64,000 nt of DNA, from the NCBI RefSeq assembly GCF_030247195.1, contig NC_080672.1, forward strand, positions 389,129,037-389,193,036, written 5' to 3'. This stretch comes from Topomyia yanbarensis (lineage: Eukaryota; Arthropoda; Insecta; Diptera; Culicidae). The notes below the pieces were generated by a model. It searched no databases and was not told the DNA's origin. It was given only the letters and a program-made list of their open reading frames with translations. Below, piece after piece: positions 21,855 to 34,195 of the stretch. The position numbers were made by a program, and so were the translations under genes. Positions within the stretch are counted from its first letter, which is position 1; each line of letters opens with the position of its first letter.

Positions 21855-24497
21855 ACTGCACAGTGGTCCAGGAAGCGAAATTAGCGGGAAACAATTCTTA
21901 ACGCATTCATCTTTAGATTTAGAGATTTGGTGTCTTAGAAACATTTATTGTGCGTGACAAACTGCATCTTTTGGCTGAAACGGTTTTAGGATGGTTCTTA
22001 AAATGTCAAAGTTGTAGATATTATTTCAAATTATAGTACAGAGAGAATGATACTTTCTTCTGCAATATTCTAGAACAATCAATTCTGAGCAACTTTGTTG
22101 AAGATATTAACTTTGTATCTCAAACCGTTTTTATTTTATAGTGAGTTCCATATCATAATTTAGGGTGTCTCTCAAAAAAGCAGTTTTCTCCGTACAGTTT
22201 TTTAATATGATTTTTCTCACAAAAGTACCCTTCAGTGTACTTTTATAAAATGATTAGAGGCAACTTTTGCTGAAGAAAGAAAAATTTTATCTTGTCGGGT
22301 TCAAAAGTTATACTTAATTTTCACTTAAAAATACGCCCTTTTCAAATGTCGATATCTCAAAAGGGGGCAAACAAAAATTGATAACTTTGATTGCATTTAA
22401 AAGGCTGTACTTTTGCCTACAATATATTGAAGAATTGGAGAACGCTTTTTTTGTTTTTCTCAAATAAATCAAATTTAAGTAAAAGCATTTTTGCGTATAA
22501 TCCTACAGCTCTCGTATTAAAAAATATTTGTTTTACGCTGATTCTGTGAATTCTTATAAAGACTTTTCAAGGATCACATACATTTGCAGGCTTTTCATAA
22601 TGCAGATAGGGTAAAGACCACCAATCACCAATGACTTGATCTATAATTTGCTTCCAGTTATTGCCAAGATTTTCCAAAATCTACACAAATTTACAATCGA
22701 TTTCGTTCATTTGCATGAACGGTTTCAGCAGGTAGCAGTATCAAGATCTGCAATCTACTAACCTCAAACCAAAAACAAAATTGACCTTCATATAACAGTA
22801 TTGTTCAAGTAAAAAAAAATCTGATATCCTTCTGTTATATAAACGCAACAAATTATTCAACATAGTTTTTAATATTTTTAAATGAAACAAGAGAATCATT
22901 CAAGTACTATAAAACGACTGTCGTAGATTTGGTAGACCACTCTGCAAAGCGCTTAATTGAGTACATCAAGTGCAATACTGAAACCCAGAAACTAAGCATG
23001 ATTTTGATTATCAAATGGGGAACTGATGAGAGTTCGACTCATTGCAGTTAAGGTGTTTGGTAACGATTTCCAGTATTACACACACTAGCAGTAATCTTTA
23101 AACGACGTGCTTATTGTGGTTTTTAAATCATCAAACTAATCTTCTACTACAAAAATTAATGGGTATGATCAAAGATTCATCGACGAAGATGAAAACAGAG
23201 AATTGCGCGAATGCAACAATTCCTATATACAGTATGTAAAAAATTAAAGACACCCCTATATCGTTACAGTAGTTTTGGTCATAGGAAAGGTTTGGTGTAT
23301 TGTACGATGAGCATTCTTTTAAAATTTTTGATTAACCGTTTCACAGCCAACAAATAAAAAACTGAATAAGTTAGTCGTCGTAATAGTAGTAGTGGTAATG
23401 GGATTAAATAGAAAAGAACGAGGGTGTCTTTAATTATTCTACATACTGTACACTTAGGCTTCTTTATGTAGGGGATGCGCGCATAAAAAACCGCCTAAAA
23501 AGACTTCAGTGTATATTTGCATTTTCGATAGCTCCATTATGTTTGTTGGTGGTATGGTAGAGTGGAAGTAAGAGGAAAGCGATTCTAGTTTCTATTACAC
23601 TCGTATATAATCTATTTAATATACTGGTTCTCGGGAATAAAGCAAATATATTGACCACAACGCATTGATCATCATTTATATGCATTTCAACGATTGTACT
23701 TAGGTCGAGTAATTAATGATAGAGTGCGCCAGCCTAACGAGTGATCCCAAAATAGGATCATCACCCTATTTGCAATATGAAAAACCTGCAAATGTATGTG
23801 ATCCTTGAAAAGTCTTGACAAGAATTCACAGAATCCGCGTAAAACAAATATTTTTAAATATGAGCGCTGTACTTAAATATGATTTATTTGAGAAAGACAG
23901 AAAAGCGTTCTCCAATTTTTCAATATATTGTAGGCAAAAGTACAGCCTTTCAAATGCAATCAAAGTTATCAATTTTTGTTTGCCCCCTTTTGAGATATCG
24001 ACATTTGAAAAGGGCGTATTTTTAAGTGAAAATTAAGTATAACTTTTGAACCCGACAAGATAAAATTTTCCTTTCTTCAGCAAAAGTTGCCTCTAATCAT
24101 GCTCTAAAAGTGCACTGAAGGGTACTTTTGTGAGAAAAATCATATTAAAAAACTATACGGAGCTGCTTTTTTGAGAGACATTCTAAGTTATGATATGGAA
24201 CTCACTATAAAATGAAAACGGTTTGAGATACAACGTTAGTATCTTCAACAAAGTTGCTCAGAATTGATTGTTCTAGAATATTACAGAAGAAAGTATCATT
24301 CTCTCTGAACTATAATATGAAATAATGTCTACAACTTTGACATTTTAAGAACCACCCTAAAACCGTTTCAGCCATGTTGTTGCAGTTTGTCACGCACAAT
24401 AAATGTTTCTAAGACACCAAATCTCTAAACCTAAAGATGAATGCGTTAAGAATTGTTTCCCGCTAATTTCGCTTCCTGGACCACTGTGCACTGCTCC
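21855..24497. mobile_element. Long-inverted-repeat element, about 2.64 kb
   Basis: The left arm (21855-22605) and the right arm (23783-24497) are inverted copies of each other over about 720-750 bases. The ends read TGCACAGTGGTCCAGGAAGC on one strand and the same on the other. Internal landmarks such as GATATCTCAAAAGGGGGCAA (about 22350) and its complement (about 23990) confirm it. The centre (22606-23782) is AT-rich and contains a separate MITE. The CAGTGGTCC end is hAT-like, but no clean 8-bp target duplication is visible. No transposase was recognised. A relative begins near 60395. Confidence 0.75.
23230..23448. mobile_element. 219-bp Tc1-like MITE nested in the long-inverted-repeat element
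   Basis: The left end reads CAGTATGTAAAAAATTAAAG and the right end, on the other strand, CAGTATGTAGAATAATTAAA; both continue into GACACCC. TA flanks both ends (23228-23229 and 23449-23450). It lies near the middle of the larger element, so it inserted later. Non-coding. Confidence 0.8.
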
Positions 24498-25780
24498 TAA
24501 AATCTATAGGCAGATAAGGTTCCTCGTGAAGACTTCATTATTTTGTTTTCTTGGTCACCAAATCTAGCAGCTCATGAAAGGTCTGACACCAAACCGAAAC
24601 AAACAGCCGCTGGTTTTAGAAAATTGAGATCAAACAAGGTGATTTTAGTACTGGTCATCCGGCGCCTTTGGTGAAGACTCTGTTTTGCGCTCCTTTGGCT
24701 TAATTTTTCAGTTATATTTTCGAACAATTAAATTCCTGAAAATGGCACTCATATCAGGACTTAATTTATAAAACAAATCAAGACTTTAGTGCCCTGCTAA
24801 GGTTGGCATTCCAAGCGGGGGCAAACCGTACACTATAGGCCTCGAAACAAAATCCTTCAGCAAAAAAGAATTGTAAAGGTTATTTTGCGTGTATTAGTTT
24901 CAAGAACCATTTTCACCATGTTGCCGTTCGATCTTCAGGTAACATGTCCAGCCTATTTTCTTTGTTCTCAAATAATCTGTTGTAATTCGTGTTTCGACAG
25001 CATTTACACGCTTCGTCTTCCATCTACAATCCGTCGCAAATTGTTCACAAAACCTTTCGTGCAAAATAGATGAGCGCGATGCTGTTTAAGTAAACATAAA
25101 ATCTGTCCTCATATTTTATCTGCTTACCTACTAGAATCTAAATAATCAAATCCCAAGAGTTGGCTCCTTCTTTCACTATGTTCAACATATTTTCAACGCC
25201 AATTTATTCTTATTTGTATGAACATTGTTAGCACCAGTCGAAAATGGTGGTAAACACATTAGAGACACCTGCTACACTATCCGGTTTGGTCCGAGCATAA
25301 CCGGGCAAGCAGGGCTCCGCTTGAATCGTTTTAGCATACGAAGCTAAACGAGGTAAGAAAAAAAACTTCTTTTCCAGATCAGAAAATCGGGAAGATGCAA
25401 GCTGTTCGGGATAAAAAGGACGAAATAACGTAGAGAGACGTAGTTTGTGGTGTCGAGAACATATTTAGTGCAGATGCTTTACCCTGACGAGTGGCTCTAG
25501 AAATATTATCCGGATGCCTATGTAACTCTTACTACTACGCTTTTTAATCGTTCCGTACTGGATGGTTGGAAACATTTTCGTTGACATTTTCCCATTAGTA
25601 ATTTCTAGGATAAGATTCAGAAGTGTCGTCGCAACAAGAGATTATTTATTTTCGTAGTTAATGTTGGGACGGCCCTTCTGAAACTTAGTCTGTTCATCCG
25701 TTCAATTTTTTTGTTTAAAATCAACCTGACTTTTGTTTAAAACACACATCAACTTCATCAAATTTGGAAACGTGTCTTCC
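24498..25780. other. Noncoding sequence, nothing recognised
   Basis: No gene, satellite or terminal inverted repeat recognised. The frame at 24885-25073 has no recognisable domain. Confidence 0.45.
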
Positions 25781-25792
25781 AACCATCAACAG

Positions 25793-25986
25793 CAGCCCCC
25801 TCTCTTATATATAGAATCTTTTTTCTAGTCTTAAGATAGCTGTAAATTTTTTCTCTTTTATAAAAAAAATATTTCAACATTGTAACCTCCTAGTTTTAAG
25901 ATATTCAAAATGTAAAAACAAAAGAATTCGGCACCGCCAAGCTAACGCATTTGTGCCTATCAAATAAACGAAATGAATAAAAAAAA
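25793..25986 (+). mobile_element. LINE 3'-end fragment with 12-bp target duplication
   Basis: AACCATCAACAG occurs at 25781-25792 and again at 25987-25998, bounding an insert that ends in AATAAACGAAATGAATAAA and a short A-run. A 12-bp duplication plus an A-rich 3' tail is the signature of target-primed reverse transcription. Only 194 bases of a 3' untranslated region are present, so this is a dead-on-arrival copy. The tail resembles mosquito LINE 3' ends, but the clade cannot be fixed from this alone. Confidence 0.75.
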
Positions 25987-25998
25987 AACCATCAACAG

Positions 25999-27096
25999 TT
26001 CACGACGGGCAAGAAAAACAGTTACAAGTCAGCCAAACCAATTTTACCGGCTCACCTTTCTGCACGGAACATCAATTGTCAATTAGAACGATTATTTGAG
26101 TGATCGAATCACGAATCGTGCACGGTGGAGCTACGCCGCCGGAACCATCCGCATCGCATCGCAGCCTAATGTGAGAGATTGAAATCAAAACGCAATAAAA
26201 CGGTGTTTGAAGGATTCGGCAGTCGTTATTTTTTACCAGCAGTCACTGAAAAGCAGGCATCGCAAAATGTGCGTCAGACAATTGCTGTTCCCTAGCACGT
26301 GCAAACACAACAGAGAACGAACGGTGCGGCGCGGCGCAGTGTAGCGTGTGTCTCACCCGCGAAGGCCAATATCGTTGTTCGAACGTTCGATTTTTATTGC
26401 TAAACAAATAACCTAGATGTTCGATAGGATGATTTTAGATTCGCTCCACTCCTCGCGCACTCCCTGTACCTTTCGAATAGAAATGCTTATAGCTGGATGT
26501 AGCAATTCCAGAGACTCACCGCTTCTTGTGCCATGCGATCATTATCGTTATTTTTTACTCCTGGTGATTTGTTTCCCATTTTGATATATAGCCGACATTG
26601 AGCTGTTTTGTAAACATGATATTTCAATAAAAGGATCGAATTTGATGACTTTTGACATGACGTGGCTCGTTTTACAGCGTGGTTATTTTTGTTTTATTCG
26701 AGCAGCTTGACTGCTGCAGCTTCGGTGAGTTCAGAACGACCGAATCTGCCTGTCGATGGGAAGGGTAAATTTTAAATTGAGAAATTTCACTGTTAGGAAA
26801 AATTAATGCTACTTGGTTGGCATATTAAAGGTTATGTAGTCGTTTGGAACTTCAACTGCTTGCTCGAGGCCCATCTGTCGAGATCGGAAAATGTATGTAT
26901 GGAGGAACTATTCGGACCTACTAAAGCAAATCGCCCTTTTAGGTAGATAGATGTGAAAAAATTTACTGTTCAAAGGCCCTAATTGTTAGTTTGAAACCTC
27001 AGCTACATTTTGGTACCATAAAAGGTTTATTATCACCACTCAATGGCAGCGCTTGGCGACGATTTGCAAACCTCTACGTTTTTCCATCCTTTTACA
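25999..27096. other. Noncoding sequence with a GC-richer segment at 26090-26420
   Basis: The segment at 26090-26420 is GC-rich compared with neighbours and includes GCGGCGCGGCGC and the palindrome TTCGAACGTTCGA. It may be unique host DNA such as a promoter or untranslated exon, but no coding frame longer than about 25 codons is convincing there. The rest is AT-rich with no feature recognised. Confidence 0.4.
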
Positions 27097-27712
27097 ATGT
27101 AGGGGTAATTCGGACCTCACTACGGGGCAATTCAGACCGTCATTTTTCTTTATTTTTTTTTTACGATGGAATTATGTTTACGTATGAAATATTTATAAGA
27201 GACATTCCTTAAGAAGCAGAAAAAAATGCTTTACAAAAACTTAACCTGGTTAGTCACAGTTGTCGATTGGCGGCCCATGTATTTTCTTGGCTGTGGTGTG
27301 TGCAATGGTGTTCGCACCCGCAAGCCGCTGAACGGTGGTTGACGGAATAGGGGGTCCGAATAGCCCCGTACGCTCATTTTGCACAAAAATGGTGAGCGCC
27401 TCGAAAATATTTGTGTTTTCACCCAAACAAAAATCATTCCATAAAAGAGGAGCCTCAAGCTTTCCAAAACACTTGCCATTTGTTTTTTTACTTTTATTTC
27501 TTGATTTATTTACGTTTTTTTCCATTATAATGATTTTTATTTTGAGAATGGCAAAAAAACGAAACACGTTGTATCTCCTTTCTACAAAGAACAAAGAATC
27601 ACATTCAGCTCTCAAAATTAATGTTTCAGAATAGCGGTTCCACGAATATGTACGATAGTCAGAAAGTCTTGCTATTTTCTGAGAAATCGAGGGGTCCAAA
27701 TTACCCCCACTG
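27097..27712. mobile_element. Element with inverted ends related to GGGGTAATTCGGACC
   Basis: TGTAGGGGTAATTCGGACC lies at the left end and GGTCCAAATTACCCCCAC at the right, an imperfect inverted pair. Additional copies of the motif (GGGGCAATTCAGACC at 27124, TAGCCCCGT near 27360, TTAGCCCCCGGTCCCC just outside) suggest a larger or nested unit. The overlapping frames at 27231-27699 show no recognisable protein. Confidence 0.5.
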
Positions 27713-28739
27713 TCTTAATTAGCCCCCGGTCCCCTTTTGCATTTGTGTCAAATATTACCACTCATTTTTCTCTAAGATGGCTGGATGACTTTTATTTTAT
27801 TTGGATCGAAGTTCTGGTTCCGGAGTTTCGAGTTGCAGAGTACGGTTACACATAAAATTCCCACATAAACTGATATTTCATGGCTAACTAAATGATGCTT
27901 AAATTACTAAAATATTTCTTAAATTCCTGAAATTTGAGATACTGGCTCACTGACGCCCAAACAAGCCCTCTTTGTCGACTTTGACCACCTACGATTGAGA
28001 CGGAAGCTTCTAGGAAAAGACAAACTCCCTAAAATAAATATACACCTCTTTCTCCGGGATGGCTGACTCGATTTTCACAATTCCTAATAAAAACTGGCAC
28101 CAAAATTACGTCCAAATAGATAGATCTTAGAATGAATGCAATATTAGAAAGATTTGGCTACCTATAATGGTTTTTGATTCCCCGGGGAACTGGCCAAGTT
28201 CCAAAATCAATGTCACACCAAACTCTCAGCGATATTTTGACCGATTTTTACGGACTTGTTTTAAAATGAAAAATATAATACTTCCATTGATTACTGTTGA
28301 AGGCAATTTAGATCAGACTTTCAGTTCCGGAGATACCGATGGGTTACTCTGGAAGTTCCCTTATAAACCGGTACGATCCAGGGCCAGCAGATAGCGTGGG
28401 TAATATGGGTAGTACTACCCACTCGAAAATAACCGAGTGGGTAATCACCCACTCGAAATTTTGAACATTTTCATAAATTTGAAATCTGCCACGTATGTAT
28501 CTCGGGCACACATTTTAAAATATCGATGCACAACAACTTCATTTACACAAACAAAATCATTCATTGGAGCTCACTGATATTATGTATATTACACTGATAT
28601 TTTATATTTATGTGCCAGTTTTTTGCCCTAGTTGTTTGTAGTGCCAATAAAGATAAAAAGCGCAGAGCTGTTTATACTTTTGGAGTTTTTAATACCTCTT
28701 CGACAGGTTTGGTGACTTTTAAAAGCGCCATTTTTGTCA
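27713..28739. other. Noncoding sequence with a small hairpin
   Basis: TACCCACTCG and its exact complement CGAGTGGGTA form a short hairpin around 28416-28443, within a run of TGGGTA/TACCCA strings. No gene recognised. Confidence 0.45.
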
Positions 28740-29642
28740 AGAGTATTTGAAAAAGTTATAAAATAAATAAAATAGAAATTAAAAGATTAAAAATGTAGTA
28801 ATCACAAAAACTAAAAATATTATCCAAACAGCGATAAACAGAAAAAGACAAAAAAAAACAATAGGAAAACTAAATATTAAAAGAATGTACAAAAAAACTA
28901 AAAATAGTAAAATCAACCAAATAAACAAATGAATGTCAATTTGTAAAAAATTGTAAAGCCAAAAAAACCAAAATAGGAGCTATAAAAAATTCATAAAAGA
29001 AAACAGGAAGCTAAAAAAACATATTGCAAAGATTAAAGAAGTCGAACATTATTGAACAAATGGAGAAAATAATGAAAAATCGGTAGGAAAGTAGGAAAAT
29101 TTTGAGAATCAATGAAAATAAAAAAAGAACTACTAAAAAGAATACAAACAAACAATGCAATGTAAAAAATACATAAAACGGAAAAACTCGATAAATCGAG
29201 AATAATAAAATTAATTTAACAATAAACACAAGACAAATTTAAAGCAAAAGAAAAAGTAAAAAAAAATATTAAGAATGCATAAAATTAGAGGAATGCATAA
29301 AATTCATATATAAAAGACAAAAAATAATATAACAATAGAGAAATTAACAAAACTGGACGAACCAGAAAATGTTTAAAAATCGGGAAATTGGAATGATGGA
29401 AAGACGAAAGAGTAATGAAAATTGAAAGTATTGATCAAAAACGGAGCAAACGGACAAAATGCGTAACAAAAAATAGTAGAAATTAGCCAACATGGTACAC
29501 TATAGTAACACACCAAATGGAGAAATTAACACGAAAAAAATGAATAAAATGGATTAAATTATTTAAAGAAAAGAAAAAACATTAATAATAAAATTTGAAA
29601 TAAATTCAAACAACGAACTAAATGTAAAATGAAGAAAAAGTG

Positions 29643-30142
29643 CGCAATTTTTCGAAATTCTGTTTTCTTTATTTTATTTTTCTTATTGGTTCATATTTTA
29701 ATACCTTTCTTTTTTATTTCTTTCTTTTTTCTTTCCATCAATTTTTAATATTTGACTACATTTATTCTTATCATAGCCTTTTTTCATATTTTTTTTATTT
29801 CGACTATAGAGGTTTTAACCTTAAGGTCATTCGCCTCTTCGGGTTAGAAAAATCTCCTATGAAAAATTTCTAACTCTATGTACGGGACTCGAACCCAGGT
29901 GCGCTGCATACAAGGCAATCGATTTACCAACTACGCTACGCCCACTTTTTTCATATGTTTTTGCATTTATATAAGCAATTGTACTTATTTTTCATTTTAA
30001 TTTATCCAATTAGTTTAATTATTTACTTTTCTCGTATTTTCTTCCTTATTTTCTAGTTTTTAGTTTTACGTTTTTCGTAGTTTTATTTTTTCCCATTGTT
30101 AATTTAATATAATTTTGTTTATTTTTTACATATTTCCCTTAA
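29643..30142 (-). repeat. Palindrome, left arm (500 bp)
   Basis: Inverted copy of 30259-30757 with only a handful of differences by eye. It includes a complete SINE with both of its 12-bp target duplications, in mirror orientation. Its T-rich plus strand is opposite to the surrounding block, so this arm is the one that was turned around. It ends at the TTAA that flanks the central MITE. Confidence 0.9.
29790..29944 (-). mobile_element. tRNA-derived SINE, mirror copy
   Basis: On the minus strand it starts TGGGCGTAGCGTAGTTGG, with a Pol III A-box-like TAGCGTAGTTGG and a B box GGTTCGAGTCC, followed by an unrelated body and an A-rich tail. It is flanked by CTTTTTTCATAT at 29778-29789 and 29945-29956, the mirror of the duplications at the right-arm copy. 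It was therefore carried here with the arm and did not insert independently. Confidence 0.9.
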
Positions 30143-30258
30143 CCCTCCGGAAGTCGCGCTTATGGCCCACTGAACGAGCAACCGCTGGTGCCCTAAGACG
30201 CTTTCGCTACATTTTCAGAGCAGCGTGCACTCAGTGCACTAGCGCAACTGCCGGAAGG
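30143..30258. mobile_element. 116-bp piggyBac-like MITE at the palindrome centre
   Basis: The ends read CCCTCCGGAAGTCGCGC and, on the other strand, CCTTCCGGCAGTTGCGC. TTAA lies on both sides (30139-30142 and 30259-30262). TTAA target use and CCY-type ends are the signature of the piggyBac superfamily. It is more GC-rich than everything around it. The arms of the large palindrome begin exactly at its two TTAA sites. Confidence 0.75.
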
Positions 30259-30757
30259 TTAAGGGAAATATGTAAAAAATAAACAAAATTATATTAAATT
30301 AACAATGGGAAAAATAAAACTACGAAAAACGTAAAACTAAAAACTAGAAAATAAGGAAGAAAATACGAGAAAAGTAAATAATTAAACTAAATGGACAAAT
30401 TAAAATGAAAAATAAGTACAATTGCTTATATAAATGCAAAAACATATGAAAAAAGTGGGCGTAGCGTAGTTGGTAAATCGATTGCCTTGTACGCAGCGCA
30501 CCTGGGTTCGAGTCCCGTACATAGAGTTAGAAATTTTTCATAGGAGATTTTTCTAACCCGAAGAGGCGAATGACCTTAAGGTTAAAACCTCTATAGTCGA
30601 AATAAAAAAAATATGAAAAAAGGCTATGATAAGAATAAATGTAGTCAAATATTAAAAATTGATGGAATGAAAAAAGAAAGAAATAAAAAAGAAAGGTATT
30701 AAAATATGAACCAATAAGAAAAATAAAATAAAGAAAACAGAATTTCGAAAAATTGCG
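30259..30757 (+). repeat. Palindrome, right arm (499 bp)
   Basis: Inverted copy of 29643-30142. Its plus strand is A-rich like the rest of the block, so it is likely the original orientation. It holds the SINE at 30456-30610. Confidence 0.9.
30456..30610 (+). mobile_element. tRNA-derived SINE
   Basis: 155 bases with an A-box-like TAGCGTAGTTGG near the start and a perfect B box GGTTCGAGTCC about 45 bases later, then a body containing GAAGAGGCGAATGACC and an A-rich tail. It is flanked by a perfect 12-bp target duplication ATATGAAAAAAG at 30444-30455 and 30611-30622. The tRNA-like part lacks a pairing acceptor stem, so it is not a tRNA gene. Such elements move using LINE machinery. Confidence 0.9.
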
Positions 30758-31005
30758 AATAAAATTAAATAACAGATAAAAAACTATAAATAAAAGTATA
30801 GAAATAGAAAAAAAAAACAAGAATAAGGAACGTGCAAAGATGGATAAAATAAAAATATGGAATAGATAAAAAAGGCAGAATCCTAAAATTGTAGAAATAC
30901 AAATAAAATCCATAACTTGAAAAAATAGATCAATGAAATTTTAACAAAATCCATGTAGAAATAAAAAAATGGAAGAAATTAAGAAACATGGATCAAATTT
31001 CAAAT

Positions 31006-34000
31006 ATGGGTTGTGGTTGGATTTTATACTATGCTGGATTCGAAAACATTCATAATCCTTTATTATTCTGTTATTTGTGTTGGTGTGTTAGCACACCTGA
31101 AAGTATTTTACAAGAATGTTGTAATTGAATTGTAGTGAATAGTTCAAAAATAAAAATAAAATCGTTACGTTCAGGAAGTGACGTTCATAATCTCATGGTC
31201 ACTCCTCCAAAACGAAGAGATTTTGTATGCGAATTTAACTTGATACATTAGTTAGCTAATCTTGCTAACTAGTTGATTTAGTTTAAATGTGATGTGTCAA
31301 CCCCAGGCAGGGTTTTTTTCTTCCAATAATTTCTTTCGATACTAATCGAGCACTTTCGAAGATTGGAGGACAAGTGACAATACGTTTTCGCAGAACAACA
31401 CGCGAAAACATAAACGAAACCGTAACTAATACAGCTGATCCACGGTAACAGCCGAAATGACAGTCGTCAACGATGTTCTCTACCATGTATCTAATTCGCG
31501 CAACACGAGCGACCTCTGCAATAACATAGCAAATTATACCTATTGTACCCCCATACCTATTTGATCCCTTTCTATTCTACGTTTGTGTGTGTATAAAAAA
31601 CTGAAAATTTTTATTTTCATGTTAAATTAATTATTAACCAATTTTTAATTTTGCAGTATCTAAACAAATCTACAATGGATTGATGACATAATTTTTAGGA
31701 TCTGTTGGAGAGCAGTAGAGGTATAACAATTCAAATTAGTGTTATAACTAGCTTTGAGGCTTGGTGCTCAGAGTGTTATTCGTGTGATTTTTGAAAATCC
31801 TGCAGTAATGCAATAGCGTATCCAGATTTTTTGGCACTCCATACATCGATGAGCTTATGTACAGGAAGCTAAAACTCAAGATGTTATTGTTGCTAGCCCA
31901 GTATGATAAAGAGCTATAGGCTTTATCAGTAGGGTTCATTATTATTCCTTCGGGAGTGAAAAAATCCAGGCTGTTTATTGTTTTGTGTTGTGATTGTATT
32001 GTGCTGTCATTTTCCATTTCCCTACCTTTTTCTTTCGTCTCCCACACTACCAATATAGTCAACAAAAATTGAGAGATTAAAACGGGAAAGATATAAACAT
32101 CGATTGACTTCTCCTAAATGTTGCCAAAAGTAATTCGTTTCGGAAGCTACAGTCAGGTGACAAATAAATTTAATCCAACTAATATTAAATATCAAAATGA
32201 TTTTGTCAACTGTGATGAATTGATATATTCCGAATAAAATTGAACAAAATATGTAGACTAAAATTGCAGAAGGCCGTCAAATTCCCTGTGTACCGTGAAC
32301 AGAAATAATTCTGTCTGACAAATACCCAAAAGAACTTCAATATTCAATGTGCATTGAATTTTCAACAAACGGAATCACAATATTTGTTCGAGCCGCTCCA
32401 GCTAACAAGTTCAATAGTCGTTTACTGTGTGTATTGCCGGTGAGCAAATAATGCGTCTTACACAAAACCAGCTGATCGCTGATTTCAGTTGTATTTTGAA
32501 GAATCATAGTTCATCAGAGGGAATGGTTAGGAGAAAAAAATCGATGAACATGCGCAATAACCCATCACATAAATGAACTTTCGTTCTCTGGAAATTGTAC
32601 TAGTTTCTGTAGGTATGGTTTTACTTGTAGATGTTCATGTTATACGGGTGATACGGGACACATTACCCACCCCAACTAATCCGGAATTTTATTCGAGATT
32701 GTGGTTGGTTTCCGCCGAGATTCCGACTCAAGTGCAACAACCGATTCCGAATCATGCCAGAATTCTGAATCGAATTCCGGCTTGTTTAACTGGACTACCA
32801 TTACTCTTTAGGTAGCTATTTCTATACCATAACTACTGTTGACTCAAATTGCCATCTTTTTGTCTACTACAGGGACTGTATCAAACAACCGAAACGACGT
32901 AAATTGGAATAGTTCTCTAATCTCACTTAATCTATCATATTACCATCTCTACACGCATCGGAGTCGAACGATCAACAACCACATCGGTAACTGATCCATG
33001 AAATCTCCTTAATTGAAGCAATCTGTCAAAGTCGGTGCTTTTAATCTTTCTAATAACCGATCCGTGTAGCGAGAACCAATTAATACTGATATGAGCGCTA
33101 AATCATCAAAGTTCATTGAGGCGCGATATGAACCCCTGTGGCGGCGGTAGAGAATATCCACGACAATATACACCGTTGTTCTCCGAACACGACTGGCAAC
33201 TGGCCCGTCTAATTGAATATCAAAGTCAAAGATCTATACACACACACATGAGTGAGTAATCTGGTTCATCAACTGCCCGCAGCGGGTCCGCCGGAAGGAA
33301 CGCAATCACCCGCGGGCATATTACCGCGCATTATTAATAATAATCACCTACTGACCTTGGATGACGAACGTCGCGCCGCGGCGCGCCGCCCGTGTCACTA
33401 TGATGGACGAACTCATTTTGCATTTACTGTAATTATAATTACATCCAGTCGGGCGGAACGGGTCTTCGATTCCCGCACCGTGAATGGTTTAACGTAATAG
33501 GAATTCAATTGTTTGTCACGTGTCACGTGCCGACAAAAGTAGATAATTATCAGTGAAGAAAGTACAAATGAAAACATGCACACTTCATTTGAGAGGCCTT
33601 CGCATGCTTCCAGTTTTCTGACTGTATTTTTATGTGTATCAGTTTCTAAAGAAACACTCAATATCATATTGGAAATGCTCTTGTTATTAACAGGGAAAAA
33701 ACAATTAGCAGCTACAGTTGTAAAGTGTATGGAAGGGCGAAAACATGTTTGAACTTACTCATTTATGCTACGTGTTGTGATTCTATGCTTCGATTGCTTG
33801 AGAAAAGATTTACTTTAGCACGAGTGGTTTTCTAAATAGTAGCACTTTTCCGGGAGAGTCGATTAAAATGTTCATTCTCAATCATCGATGAAAAATGCGA
33901 TGTTTTACCTTTACAAAAATCAGAATCGTGGAAATGCAGCGAGTAAAGCTCAAGAAAAGTCTAGTAGTTCACGAATGCCACTACAGAGTTAAAGATATGC

Positions 34001-34195
34001 AATTTTTTATTCGAAAATAACCTGGTTCTGGACATAAATTAGATACATTAGTTCGGTATGAAATTATTGCAGCCAACCAACCATAAACGGTTTGACCGGT
34101 AATGACGTTCTTAATTGAACTGGAAAGCATCTCACTAAAGTGGACACGGTTATATGAAAGAAATAGAATCTGTTCCGAATATTTTTGGGTTAAAG
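31006..34195. other. Noncoding sequence with dispersed repeat pieces and a GC-rich segment
   Basis: 31216-31305 shares ACATTAGTTAGCTAAT and surrounding bases with the interior of the Harbinger-like MITE at 18255-19018, but without MITE ends. 31379-31488 is repeated at 63403-63511. About 33120-33480 is unusually GC-rich (for example GCGCCGCGGCGCGCCGCCCG) and could be a host regulatory or exonic segment; nothing confirms a gene. The 105-residue minus frame at 31748-32065 is not recognised. Confidence 0.45.
31379..31488 (+). repeat. Dispersed repeat, copy 1
   Basis: Shares long strings such as ACAACACGCGAAAACATAAA and CCACGGTAACAGCCGAAATG with 63403-63511 in the same orientation. Family and origin unknown; too short for a coding call. 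Confidence 0.75.

Larger units (their letters stand above)
28740..31005 (+). repeat. A-rich, T-poor strand-skewed low-complexity block
   Basis: The plus strand is dominated by A with scattered G, C and T for about 2.2 kb, except at 29643-30142 where it turns abruptly T-rich. The T-rich part is the inverted arm of the palindrome described separately. Frames in this block such as 30527-30913 (minus) are Phe/Leu/Tyr-rich by composition and are not genes. Confidence 0.75.

Noticed and set aside
30456..30528. A tRNA gene
   Set aside because: A and B boxes are present, but there is no matching acceptor stem, and the sequence continues into a SINE body with target duplications.
29011..30913. Phe/Leu/Tyr-rich minus and plus frames that look like membrane proteins
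   Set aside because: Their composition follows directly from the A-rich/T-rich skew of the block, and the same peptide appears in both palindrome arms.
33447..33480. tRNA 3' half suggested by GGGTCTTCGATTCCCGC
   Set aside because: Only a T-arm-like hairpin is present; there is no D arm, anticodon arm or acceptor stem nearby.
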